Shown: one piece after another, positions 17,589-25,826 of the stretch
How the letters are laid out: each line of letters begins with the position of its first letter
Numbering within the stretch: the stretch's first letter is position 1
NCBI RefSeq assembly: GCF_000455245.1
Contig: NZ_HG005165.1
Span: 3,116 to 40,503 of the forward strand
Reading direction: 5' to 3'
Source: Nesterenkonia massiliensis
GTDB taxonomy: Bacteria > Actinomycetota > Actinomycetes > Actinomycetales > Micrococcaceae
Length of the DNA: 37,388 bases
Translations under genes and position numbers: made by a program
The notes under the pieces: model-generated
The model's database searches: none
Seen by the model: the letters and a program-made list of their open reading frames with translations, nothing else
Told to the model about the DNA's origin: nothing

Positions 17589-18419
17589 TCACCACAGCTG
17601 TGCGAAGTGCTGGATGGGGCCATGACCCAGGCCCACTTCAAGCTCATCTGCGGCGCCCAATGCGGCAGTCATCCATTCTTTGACCAGCGGCAGGCTCTCA
17701 GCCCAGCTGTATCCACCTGCGGCCAGCGTGGCAAACGCCGCCGAGACTGAGCAGCCGGTGCCATGGGTGTTCTTGGTGTCCACTCGCGGGCTCACCGCGC
17801 TGACGGGTTCTGGCCGCTGGCCGTCTCGCTTGGGGAACACCAGGGTATCGGTGACTTCAGCGCCCGTGAGGTGCCCTCCCTTAGAAAGGACGACGACGTC
17901 GTGGGCATCGGCCACCCGCTGAGCCTGATCCAGCAGATCCGGCTCCTCAGCGGCGGGTTCTGCACCGGCCAGCAGTGCCAACTCCGGAACGTTGGGGGTG
18001 ATCAGATCAGCCCGGTGCAGGAAGTCGATGAGGGCGCCCTCGGCTTCAGCATCCAGCAGCCGATCTCCGCTGGTGGCCACCATCACCGGGTCAACAACCA
18101 GGGCCGGGCGCTGACCCTGCGGGTAGGTTGAGTCCCACCACTGAGCGACTGTGTTGATTATCGGCACAGTGCCCAGCATCCCGATCTTCACTGCATCTAC
18201 CGCGACGTCGTCACTGACGGCATCCAACTGCGCGCGCAGAAAGTCAACCGGCGGCACGTGAATCTCCCGCACCCCTTGAGTGTTCTGCGCCACCAGAGCA
18301 GTGACCACACACATGCCGTAGCCCTGAAATGCGGCAAAGCTCTTCAGGTCGGCCTGGATGCCAGCGCCACCTGTGGGGTCGGTGCCGGCGATAGAGAGGA
18401 TATTGGGGATCTGGCGCAT
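17589..18419 (-). CDS. thiD: Hydroxymethylpyrimidine(-phosphate) kinase ThiD
   Basis: Ribokinase-fold enzyme that phosphorylates HMP and HMP-P in thiamine synthesis. Signatures: LSIAGTDPTGGAGIQADLKSF at the N-terminus, VKIGMLGT, VVDPVMVATSGDRLL, LITPNVPE, and the C-terminal THGTGCSVSAAFAT anion hole with the catalytic Asp replaced by Cys, as in the ThiD/PdxK branch. At 276 aa it is full length. It begins 5 nt after the ggt stop and is probably read from the same transcript. No TPP riboswitch was recognised upstream and no other thi gene is nearby. Confidence 0.92.
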   Translation of the reverse strand: MRQIPNILSIAGTDPTGGAGIQADLKSFAAFQGYGMCVVTALVAQNTQGVREIHVPPVDFLRAQLDAVSDDVAVDAVKIGMLGTVPIINTVAQWWDSTYPQGQRPALVVDPVMVATSGDRLLDAEAEGALIDFLHRADLITPNVPELALLAGAEPAAEEPDLLDQAQRVADAHDVVVLSKGGHLTGAEVTDTLVFPKRDGQRPEPVSAVSPRVDTKNTHGTGCSVSAAFATLAAGGYSWAESLPLVKEWMTAALGAADELEVGLGHGPIQHFAQLW

Positions 18420-18424
18420 AGGTA

Positions 18425-20143
18425 TCAGTCTATGATCCGGTGGGCCCCCTCGCGGCGCGAGTCATCCACGCTAGTCACCGTGCCTTCTTCATAGTTGATC
18501 TCCAAGGGTTGGACCGAACCGAAACTGGAGGAGGCATCTGGCCATATTTCTGTGGCCCATCCGGCATCCTCGAGCGCTTCGGCTACTGCATCGTCAATGC
18601 CTTCTTCCAGGTATATGGACTCCTGATCCGCCCGGAATCTGGGCAGGGCCACTGCGTCCTCCAGGCTGCGTCCGTGCAATCCCCACTGGGTGAGAACGCT
18701 GCCGAGGATATTGAGGATCTGGTGCCCTCCTGGGCTGCCGATGATCAGCACAGGCCTGTCCTGATCATCCAGGACCATCGCCGGATGCGACCAGGTGACG
18801 GTACGCCGTCCCGGGGCGGGTTGATTGGCTCCTGAAGGAATGGCGTCGAACCGGGAGAGGTGGTTATTGACGAAGTAACCGTCCACCATTTGTCCCGAAC
18901 CCCAGAAGTACATGATCGTATTGGTCATTGAGACACTCAGCCCAGTCTCATCCACCACGCTGATATGGGTTGTGTTGGCACCGCGCTGACTGTCCGGAAC
19001 GCCCTGACCCTCTTCGGCTGACCCTGCCTGAGGCTCAGCGCTGTCTGCGGCTGCCTGCGGGGACAGATCGATCTGGGCATTGGCATCGGCATCAGTGAGC
19101 CGCTCCACCGGCACATCAACAAACGCCGGATCGCCGATCTCGCTGTAGACGGTCTCCTCGGCCACCAGCCACGCATCCGAGAGCAGATCGATGTACTCGG
19201 CCGTTCCGGGTTCGGTTTCCGCAATGCCGTGTGCCTCAGCGATCTGCAGCATCTGCACCATGGCCGGTCCCGGCAGCGATGGAGCTGGCGCGAGGATCTG
19301 ATACTCGCCGAAACTGCCGGCAACCGGCTTATCCAGGACCACCTCATAGTCAGCCAGTGATTCTGTGTCCACCCCCTCGACCTCCTCGGCCAGGGACTCA
19401 GCGAGCTCTCCGGTGTAGAAGTCCTGCCATCCCGCCTCGCTCAGACGCTGCAGGGTCTGGGCCAGCTCCGGCTGCACCAGCTGTTCACCGGCACTGAGCG
19501 GTTCTCCCCCGGGGGCATAATTCTCCAGATCCGCGATGGCCGCCTCGCCGTCGGGCTGGGACATCCGCAGCGCGAGGAATGGGCTGAGTTCGAAGCCCTC
19601 AGCGGCCAGCTCCTGGGCCGGTGCCAGCAGATCCGACCACTCCATAGACCCATACTCTTCATGGAGCTGACCCATACCGGCCACAAATCCGGGCACGCCG
19701 CTGCCGGAGTCGGGAATCTCGCCGTCGTTATTGACCACTTCGCGGTAGTCGTGGAAGATCGGCTCGCCTTCGGGCCCGGCGATGATCACCGAGCCTCCCC
19801 CTCCGATACCTGAGGCATAGGGTTCCACTACCGAGACTGCGAAAGCTGTGGCGATCGCAGCATCCACCGCATTGCCGCCGTCGGCCAGTATGCGCTCTCC
19901 TACCTCCGCTGCCAGCGGATGCCCCGCACTGACGCCCTGCTGCTGCAGCAGCTGCTCACCGGATTCGGGGCGCTGGTCAGGGGGCTCAGGTGAGGTCGAC
20001 GGCGGTGGGGGTGTCTCCTCCCCCACTGGGGGCCCCGAGTCCTCGTTGCTGAACTCATCGAGCACCCCGCAGGAGGTGAGCGCCAGCGCGGCCGCGGCGG
20101 TCAGGGCCAAGGGGGCCGCTAGGGGGCTTCCGTGGTGTCGCAT
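18425..20143 (-). CDS. ggt: Gamma-glutamyltransferase, lipoprotein type
   Basis: Ntn-hydrolase that cleaves or transfers gamma-glutamyl groups of glutathione-like peptides, exported as a lipoprotein. From the ATG at 20143 there is a basic start, a hydrophobic segment and the lipobox LTSC (Cys25), then a Pro/Ser/Glu-rich linker. The large subunit carries VDAAIATAFAVSVVEPYASGIGGGG. Autocleavage is expected before T391 in GANTTHISVVDETG, making T391 the nucleophile; the oxyanion GSPGGHQI segment is also present. A GTG at 20167 is possible but adds eight charged residues before the signal. It lies 83 nt after the DUF418-like membrane gene and 5 nt before thiD. In actinobacteria the substrate may be another thiol peptide. 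Confidence 0.92.
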   Translation of the reverse strand: MRHHGSPLAAPLALTAAAALALTSCGVLDEFSNEDSGPPVGEETPPPPSTSPEPPDQRPESGEQLLQQQGVSAGHPLAAEVGERILADGGNAVDAAIATAFAVSVVEPYASGIGGGGSVIIAGPEGEPIFHDYREVVNNDGEIPDSGSGVPGFVAGMGQLHEEYGSMEWSDLLAPAQELAAEGFELSPFLALRMSQPDGEAAIADLENYAPGGEPLSAGEQLVQPELAQTLQRLSEAGWQDFYTGELAESLAEEVEGVDTESLADYEVVLDKPVAGSFGEYQILAPAPSLPGPAMVQMLQIAEAHGIAETEPGTAEYIDLLSDAWLVAEETVYSEIGDPAFVDVPVERLTDADANAQIDLSPQAAADSAEPQAGSAEEGQGVPDSQRGANTTHISVVDETGLSVSMTNTIMYFWGSGQMVDGYFVNNHLSRFDAIPSGANQPAPGRRTVTWSHPAMVLDDQDRPVLIIGSPGGHQILNILGSVLTQWGLHGRSLEDAVALPRFRADQESIYLEEGIDDAVAEALEDAGWATEIWPDASSSFGSVQPLEINYEEGTVTSVDDSRREGAHRIID

Positions 20144-20226
20144 AGTGTCACTTTCTCTACGGGTCACGTCGGGATCGGGTCACTTCAGAATCTGCGTCAT
20201 CTCGGGATCACAGCCGGGATCACAGC

Positions 20227-21432
20227 TCAGAACGGTTCTGCGGCCGGCTCAGTTCCCTGCGCCGGATCCTTTTGCAGGGCAGTGGCCGGCGGCAGTTCAG
20301 TGGTGGAGCGTCGTGGGCGGCGCGGGTGAGGGCGCTCGTACCTGCGTCGGCGGTGTCGTTCCGGAGGACGGTAGGACACCTGGAGGAACGACGGCGGCTT
20401 GCGCAGCAGCATTTCCAGCGGACCATACCGCAGATTCGCGATCCACACTGTGGCGAACAGCACAAGCCCTCCCATCATCGCCACACTGATCAACAACCCC
20501 TGCGCCGGGGTGTCCGGGGCGGGCCGGACGATGAATGCGATGATGATCAAGTGTGCGGTGTAGGCGGTCAGCGGCATCTGGCCCACCGCCACCAGGGCCT
20601 TAATGCCACGGCCCATCCGGGGCACCACTATCAGCAGCAGACCAATGGTGAAGGCCGCGGTGCCTGAGGCACTGATCAGCCACAGCGGCATCTGCGAATG
20701 GCCGAATGCCGACACCATTCGGTCCCAGCCCACCTGGGTCTGATCCGGATGTCCGAAGACCCTCACCAGCACCCGTGACAGCAGCCAGGCACCGGCTCCG
20801 GCCGCTGCCCCACCACCGAGCAGCCGGCGCTGGATGCGGGGGTTGCCCAGGGGCTGCCGGCCCAGCCATACTCCCAAGAAGAAGGGTGCGATCCAGACGA
20901 CGAGCGGATAGGGCCCGGAGACCAGGATGGCCGCGGCGATGGCCCAGGGAGTATCCCCCAGTTCAGCCGGATCGATATGGAAGTCGGTCAGCTGGCGCAC
21001 CAGGATCCACACCACCGGCCCCAGGAATGTGGAGGCCATGGCTGTCCAGAAAAGCCACCTCATGGGCATCCGTACCACGAATGCCGCAAGGAAGAACAGT
21101 GCCGCATAGGTAGGGAGAATGACGTTGACGTCATGATTCAGAAGCTGCAGCACTAGGCCGAGTCCCAGCAGCAACAGCCCACGCCACATCAGGGTGGAAC
21201 GTCTCGTGATGCCCTTATTCAGGGCACGACGGGCCAGGAACGTCACCCCAATACCGGCCAACACGACGAAGAGGATCGATGCCCGACCATTCAGTGCTCT
21301 GATGATCCAGGAGGCAATGCCTTCTGTGGTGTAGGGCCCCACATTGACGATGATCATGCCGAACACTGCCAGGGCACGTGCTACATCCAGCGCATAAAGG
21401 CGTGTGGTGCCTCGGGATTGGCTGCTCACCAT
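20227..21432 (-). CDS. DUF418/HGSNAT-like polytopic membrane protein
   Basis: Membrane protein of about 10 helices with the opening TTRLYALDVARALAVFGMIIVNVGPY, typical of the DUF1624/DUF418 group of membrane acyltransferase-related proteins. LLIVVPRMGRGIKALVAVGQMPLTAYTAHLIIIAF is the conserved C-terminal block, and the last ~60 residues are a basic Pro/Arg-rich cytoplasmic tail. An in-frame ATG at 21606 exists, but residues before 21432 overlap the end of the chromate transporter gene and are not family-like, so I start at 21432. The substrate is unknown. It is flanked by chrA upstream and ggt downstream on the same strand. Confidence 0.8.
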   Translation of the reverse strand: MVSSQSRGTTRLYALDVARALAVFGMIIVNVGPYTTEGIASWIIRALNGRASILFVVLAGIGVTFLARRALNKGITRRSTLMWRGLLLLGLGLVLQLLNHDVNVILPTYAALFFLAAFVVRMPMRWLFWTAMASTFLGPVVWILVRQLTDFHIDPAELGDTPWAIAAAILVSGPYPLVVWIAPFFLGVWLGRQPLGNPRIQRRLLGGGAAAGAGAWLLSRVLVRVFGHPDQTQVGWDRMVSAFGHSQMPLWLISASGTAAFTIGLLLIVVPRMGRGIKALVAVGQMPLTAYTAHLIIIAFIVRPAPDTPAQGLLISVAMMGGLVLFATVWIANLRYGPLEMLLRKPPSFLQVSYRPPERHRRRRYERPHPRRPRRSTTELPPATALQKDPAQGTEPAAEPF

Positions 21433-21562
21433 CGTGGAGGCGCCTTTCGCTGATGGGGGCGGTGTCCAGTGTGCTGCATGGTCGCCGGACACGCTATCCA
21501 GCTCACCTGCAGGTTTGCTGAACGCCCAGCTCAGCCGGTGCTTTCTCCTGTTGGTGCCAGTT

Positions 21563-22801
21563 CTACAGCAGCACCCAGCCGAGAAGTCCGGCTGCAATGA
21601 CCACACCCCAGGCGGGAACCCGCCAGTTGTTCAGTGCCACAAAGGCCGCCACCGTGAAGCACAGTGCCAGGGTGGGGTTATTGACGTCCATAATCCCTGC
21701 GGTGAACACCGGAGTGTAGAGGGCAGCGGCGAGGACACCGACCACCCCGGCGTTGAAGCCCAGCAGGGCCTTGCGCGCGGTGCGGTTTCCGCGCAGTCGC
21801 TCCCAGAAGCTGACACAACCGATTACCAGCAGGCCCCCGGGCAAGAAGATAGCGACGACGGCCAGTGCCGCTCCCAGCAGCCCGGTGGGCCCTTCCAGGG
21901 TGGAGGCGCCGAGGAATCCGGAGAAGGTGAAGAGCGGCCCGGGTACGGCCTGGGCCGCTCCATAGCCGGCGAGGAAGACGCTGGGGTCGATCAGTCCGGT
22001 CCCCACAGTTTCGGACTCCAGCAGCGGCAGCACTACATGGCCGCCGCCGAACACCAGGGCACCGGCGCGGTAGAAGGTGTCAAACAGCGCCAGCGCGGAG
22101 TTGCCGGTGGCTGCCACCAGTGCGGGCAGGCCAAAAAGCAGGCCGAAGAACAGCGTCAGACAGGTCACTGACACGGCCTTGGGGATCCGCAGCGGGAAAG
22201 CGTCGTCTCCGTTGGGGGCATCATCGGGCGCTTTGAGCCACAGCAGTCCCACCACACCGGAGAGCGCGATGGCCGCGACCAGAATGAAGGGGCTGGGGAC
22301 CAGCAGCACCACGATCATGGAACCCACCGCAATAGTGGCCCGTGGCGGATCCGGTGTGAGGTTCTTGGCCATACCCAGCACCGCATGGGCCACCACTGCC
22401 ACCGCGGCTGCCTTGAGTCCGTGGATCCACCCGGCGTCGGAGAGATCACCGGCCGCGGAGACGCCGTAGGCGAAGGCCACCAGCAGCAGCACTGAGGGCA
22501 TCGTAAAGGCGAACCATGCCGCGAAGAGACCACCGACTCCTGCGCGCTGAAGCCCCAAGGCCATACCCACCTGGGAGGATGCCGGTCCGGGAAGGAACTG
22601 GCACAGCGCCATCAGATCCGCATAAGCCTTCTCGGTGAGCCATTTGCGCCGGACCACAAAAGCCTCGCGGAAATACGCGATATGGGCCACCGGTCCACCG
22701 AAACTGGTCAGTCCCAATCGCAGGAAGACAAGAAAAACCTCCAGGACACTGCCCGGCTTCTTCTGTTCGGGACTCTCAGGGTGGGTAGCTTGGTGACTCA
22801 C
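21563..22801 (-). CDS. chrA: Chromate transporter, CHR family (bidomain)
   Basis: Predicted chromate efflux permease with two CHR domains: the first opens with FLRLGLTSFGGPVAHIAYFREAFV and contains LPGPASSQVGMALG; the second has AGALVFGGGHVVLPLLE and AVPGPLFTFSGFLGA. About 10-12 membrane segments. The start is uncertain: the reading frame is open to 22945, but hydrophilic family-like sequence (VSHQATHPESPEQKK) begins at the GTG at 22801, with GAGG just upstream, giving 412 aa, a usual size. Upstream of this the opposite strand encodes the SGNH hydrolase relic. The transported ion is inferred from family; some homologues have not been shown to move chromate. Confidence 0.88.
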   Translation of the reverse strand: MSHQATHPESPEQKKPGSVLEVFLVFLRLGLTSFGGPVAHIAYFREAFVVRRKWLTEKAYADLMALCQFLPGPASSQVGMALGLQRAGVGGLFAAWFAFTMPSVLLLVAFAYGVSAAGDLSDAGWIHGLKAAAVAVVAHAVLGMAKNLTPDPPRATIAVGSMIVVLLVPSPFILVAAIALSGVVGLLWLKAPDDAPNGDDAFPLRIPKAVSVTCLTLFFGLLFGLPALVAATGNSALALFDTFYRAGALVFGGGHVVLPLLESETVGTGLIDPSVFLAGYGAAQAVPGPLFTFSGFLGASTLEGPTGLLGAALAVVAIFLPGGLLVIGCVSFWERLRGNRTARKALLGFNAGVVGVLAAALYTPVFTAGIMDVNNPTLALCFTVAAFVALNNWRVPAWGVVIAAGLLGWVLL

Positions 22802-22859
22802 GATCCTCGATCCAACGTCAAAAAGGTAAACAGCTGGGAAACAGCTTAAACTGCCCCTC

Positions 22860-23430
22860 TTGAGCGTGAGCTGGATCACCCCTGGAATCACTGAGGACTT
22901 TCTGCGCGGCATCGTGGAATGCGAGCCGACGACGGCGGGGCTCACACCCCAACGCCTTCCCGCCTGGGCACGCGCTCAGATCCCTGACCCCCAGGCACAG
23001 CGGACGGTTCAGCTCAGCTCCGGGGTCAGGGTGACATTGTCTACCCGCGCCACCCGGCTCCAGCTGGTGACTCGGGCTGAGAAGAACCCCGCTGATGAAC
23101 CGTGGAAGCCAGAGCCGGTCTATGACGTCTACATCGACGGTGAGCTGTTGATCCAGCGCGTCTCTGAGCTTCAGCCAGATCTCCCCGCTATGGTGCGGCA
23201 TTCATGAATCCACACCCGGTCCGGTGGCCTGGGATGTGGTGGAGGAGAACGGGGTGCGCAGACAGAAGTTCTGGTCCACCGGGGATCCGGATGATCTTCA
23301 TCCCGGACCAGCCGCACATCAGCTCATCGGCGAGCGGTTCGCCCAGCTGGTCTTCGGTAGCGATGGAGTGCTCTCCCCAGCGAGCGGCTCAGAGCAGGAA
23401 CTCAGCCACCAGCGGCAGCGTGATCAGTGA
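22860..23430 (+). pseudogene. SGNH/GDSL hydrolase with large internal deletion
   Basis: The N-terminal part (22860-23160) encodes the beta-rich lead domain of an SGNH-type esterase (LRGIVECEPTTAGLTPQRLPAWARAQ ... VYDVYIDGELL). It then loses the frame. In a second frame the C-terminal part runs from about 23161: ISPLWCGIHESTPGP, then the catalytic D-x-x-H block DDLHPGPAAHQLIGERFAQLVFG. The central half with the GDS nucleophile block is absent, so an out-of-frame deletion has destroyed the gene. TAAACT lies 7 nt before the TTG at 22860, a possible former leaderless start. The 3' end overlaps the AEC transporter gene on the other strand. Family assignment is from recalled actinobacterial homologues. 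Confidence 0.72.
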
Positions 23431-24369
23431 GAGTCCGGTGCTTGCCACCAGAATCGCAGCAGCCAGCCGACCATCGCCGTCGTATTCCTGGGAGAAGAGG
23501 AACACTGTGGTGGAGGACGGCGTGGCGGCCAGGATGATCAGTGCCCCCGCCCATACCGGGCCCAGCTGCGCGGAGAAAGGCAGCACCGCGACAGCTGTCA
23601 GCAGCGGCAGTACTGCGAGCTTTGCGGCGGTTCCCAGCGCGATCGGTGCCAGCGGGACACCGCCGCTGCGTATTCCTTCCAAGGCCGGGTGCAGTGCCAG
23701 CCCCACGCAGAACAGCGCAAGCGGAACCGCAGTGCCGCCGAGCATCGCCACCGGCTCATCAAACAGCTCCGGCATCTGCAGCGGCGTGAAGACCACGGTC
23801 AGGGCCAGCACCATGAACAGCAGCACCGGATTTAACAGCACAGCACGTTTGACGATCGGCCACAGCCGGGTCCGCCACAGGTCGCCTAGCCCCTGAGGCG
23901 CACCGTCGGCTGCCGCTGAAGCGTTGACTGCTGTGCGTACCAGCGGATATGCATTCATGAAGAAGATGTTGTGGGTCATATGCACAATTCCGGCCGCGAG
24001 ACCAGCTTCGGGACCGATGATGCCAATGGAGATGGGGATCCCGAAGTATCCGACATTGCCGAAGCTGCCAGCCAGCGCAGTCGGTGCGGCCCCGGCCCGG
24101 GAAGCCGCGCCGAAGACCCGGCACAGGAAGTAGAGCGCAACTGAGAGAGCCGGGGTCACGACAAGGATGATCACAAACACTGCCGGGGGCACCGCGCCCA
24201 GTGGTGGGGCGGTCACCATTGCGGTATAGATGAACGTCGGCAGCGCGAAATAGAAGATGAAGGCATTGAGATGTATCGCGGCGTCGCGGAAGCGGCGGAT
24301 GAAGCCGGCAGCGAAGCCCACCAGCACCACCAGGAACATCGGCCCGATGACGGCCAGCATCTCTAGCAT
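23389..24369 (-). CDS. AEC-family (auxin efflux carrier-like) permease
   Basis: A 326-aa membrane protein with about 10 helices. Family-typical segments are MFLVVLVGFAAGFI at the start, NAFIFYFALPTFIYTAM, GSFGNVGYFGIPISIGIIG, and ATPSSTTVFLFSQEYDGDGRLAAAILVASTGLSLITLPL at the C-terminus. Bacterial members export or import malate, malonate or amino-acid-like anions; the substrate here is unknown. It is the last gene of a minus-strand run after the mannosyltransferases, 41 nt from the GT87 stop. Its 3' end overlaps the SGNH hydrolase relic tail. Confidence 0.88.
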   Translation of the reverse strand: MLEMLAVIGPMFLVVLVGFAAGFIRRFRDAAIHLNAFIFYFALPTFIYTAMVTAPPLGAVPPAVFVIILVVTPALSVALYFLCRVFGAASRAGAAPTALAGSFGNVGYFGIPISIGIIGPEAGLAAGIVHMTHNIFFMNAYPLVRTAVNASAAADGAPQGLGDLWRTRLWPIVKRAVLLNPVLLFMVLALTVVFTPLQMPELFDEPVAMLGGTAVPLALFCVGLALHPALEGIRSGGVPLAPIALGTAAKLAVLPLLTAVAVLPFSAQLGPVWAGALIILAATPSSTTVFLFSQEYDGDGRLAAAILVASTGLSLITLPLVAEFLL

Positions 24370-24410
24370 GGTGGTTGCCTATTCTCGTGGTCTTATGCAG
24401 CTGAAAGGTT

Positions 24411-25826
24411 CTACCAGCGCAGGGTCAGCTGAGATTTCTGTCCCAGACCCGGCAGCGTGAAAGCATCCCTCCGGCCACGCAGGGTGCCCGCCAGCGGATC
24501 CTCCCCCACCGACGTCGCCTGCGCTGACGCTGCCTCGGCTGATAGTTCCTCCACTGATGGCTCCTCCGCTGGCTCTTGGGAGGTCTGGGCGATGCGCCCG
24601 TCGGCTGCTTCGGCCTGGCGCACCGTATCCCGGTGCGGGTGCAGAATATCGCCCACCACCAGGACCATCAGCCAGATCACCGTGATCATATGCGCTGCGA
24701 TACCCAGCCCGTAGGCGGTCTCGATCAGCGAGTGTCCGCCGCCGAAGCTGCCACCGGAGGTGATTTTTGCGCTCATCATCCACACCGCGGCCCAGTGGAA
24801 GACTTCAGCTGCCTGCCAGATGACCAGGGCCTTCAGCCGCGGATACGCCAGCACAGCCAGCGGGATCAGCCACATCACGAACTGTGGGGAGTAGACCTTC
24901 CCCAGCAGGATAAAGCTGGCCACGATCAAGAAGCACAGCTGAGCAACCCGCGGACGCACAGGTGCCGCCCATCCCAGATACGCAATCCCCAAGCAGCACA
25001 CCAGGAACAGACCATTGGACAGGACAGAGAAACCAGCCCCGTCCAGCGGAAGCCAGCTGAATGCCAGCCACATGGAGGAGAAGCTGACCTCACGCTCAGA
25101 GGAGAAACGGTAGAAGGTGGCCCACTGATCAAACTGAGTGATCATGAACGGCACATTGACCGCCAGCCAGGAGCCGATCCCAGCACACAGCACCGCTGCC
25201 AGCGATCGCAGTCTGCCCGCACGCAGGCACAGCACCAGGATCGCCCCGAGGAAGAACAGCGGGTACAGCTTCATGGCCGCACCCAGCCCCAGCAGGATCC
25301 CAGCCCACACCGAGTGCCCGCGGCCCCACAGCAGCAGCGCGAAACCACCGAGGAATACCGCCCACATATCCCAGTTGACCGAGAGGGTGAGAATGATCCC
25401 CGGGGCCAGCGCCACCATCAGGGCATCACGACGCCGGGATGCGGCAGTGGAGAAGGCGGTGATGATCACCACCGCCATCCAGCACAGCACCACAGCCATA
25501 TGGTTGAGGTCGTAGAAGAACAGCACCCGCTCATGTCCGGCACCTTCGCCGGGGACAAGAAGCGCCAACACTCCGGCTACCACGGCGATAAGCACCGGGT
25601 ACTCCATGACCTGATCGTCCGCGACGTCGTGCACGAAGGGAAAGAGCCCGTCGGATAGACCACGCTGGGTAAAGAGCAGGGAGAAATCGGAGTAGCACAT
25701 ATGGATGTGCTGATCAGGATCAGACCAGCCGTTAATACGACACCAGTGGACCGCCAGCAGGGACAGGGCCGCGCCGAGGGCTGTGGCAGCGAGAAGCACC
25801 CACAGGAGCTTGGATCTGGTTTTCAC
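24411..25826 (-). CDS. GT87-type (DUF2029) membrane glycosyltransferase
   Basis: A GT-C fold polytopic protein of 471 aa: an N-terminal membrane anchor, an extracellular segment with DPDQHIHMCYSDF that may carry the catalytic acid, then LTLSVNWDMWAVFLGGFALLLWGRG and LGLGAAMKLYPLFFLGAILV, characteristic of the GT87/PimE-like group that uses polyprenyl-phosphate sugars. The last ~70 residues form an acidic Ala/Glu-rich cytoplasmic tail. The start is a GTG that directly follows the stop of the preceding mannosyltransferase (TGA-GTG), so the genes are co-translated. Likely role: adding mannose to a periplasmic glycolipid. The sugar and acceptor are inferred. Confidence 0.82.
   Translation of the reverse strand: MKTRSKLLWVLLAATALGAALSLLAVHWCRINGWSDPDQHIHMCYSDFSLLFTQRGLSDGLFPFVHDVADDQVMEYPVLIAVVAGVLALLVPGEGAGHERVLFFYDLNHMAVVLCWMAVVIITAFSTAASRRRDALMVALAPGIILTLSVNWDMWAVFLGGFALLLWGRGHSVWAGILLGLGAAMKLYPLFFLGAILVLCLRAGRLRSLAAVLCAGIGSWLAVNVPFMITQFDQWATFYRFSSEREVSFSSMWLAFSWLPLDGAGFSVLSNGLFLVCCLGIAYLGWAAPVRPRVAQLCFLIVASFILLGKVYSPQFVMWLIPLAVLAYPRLKALVIWQAAEVFHWAAVWMMSAKITSGGSFGGGHSLIETAYGLGIAAHMITVIWLMVLVVGDILHPHRDTVRQAEAADGRIAQTSQEPAEEPSVEELSAEAASAQATSVGEDPLAGTLRGRRDAFTLPGLGQKSQLTLRW

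Noticed and set aside
18300-18424. TPP riboswitch before thiD.
   Set aside because: thiD starts 5 nt after ggt; no thi-box elements recognised there.
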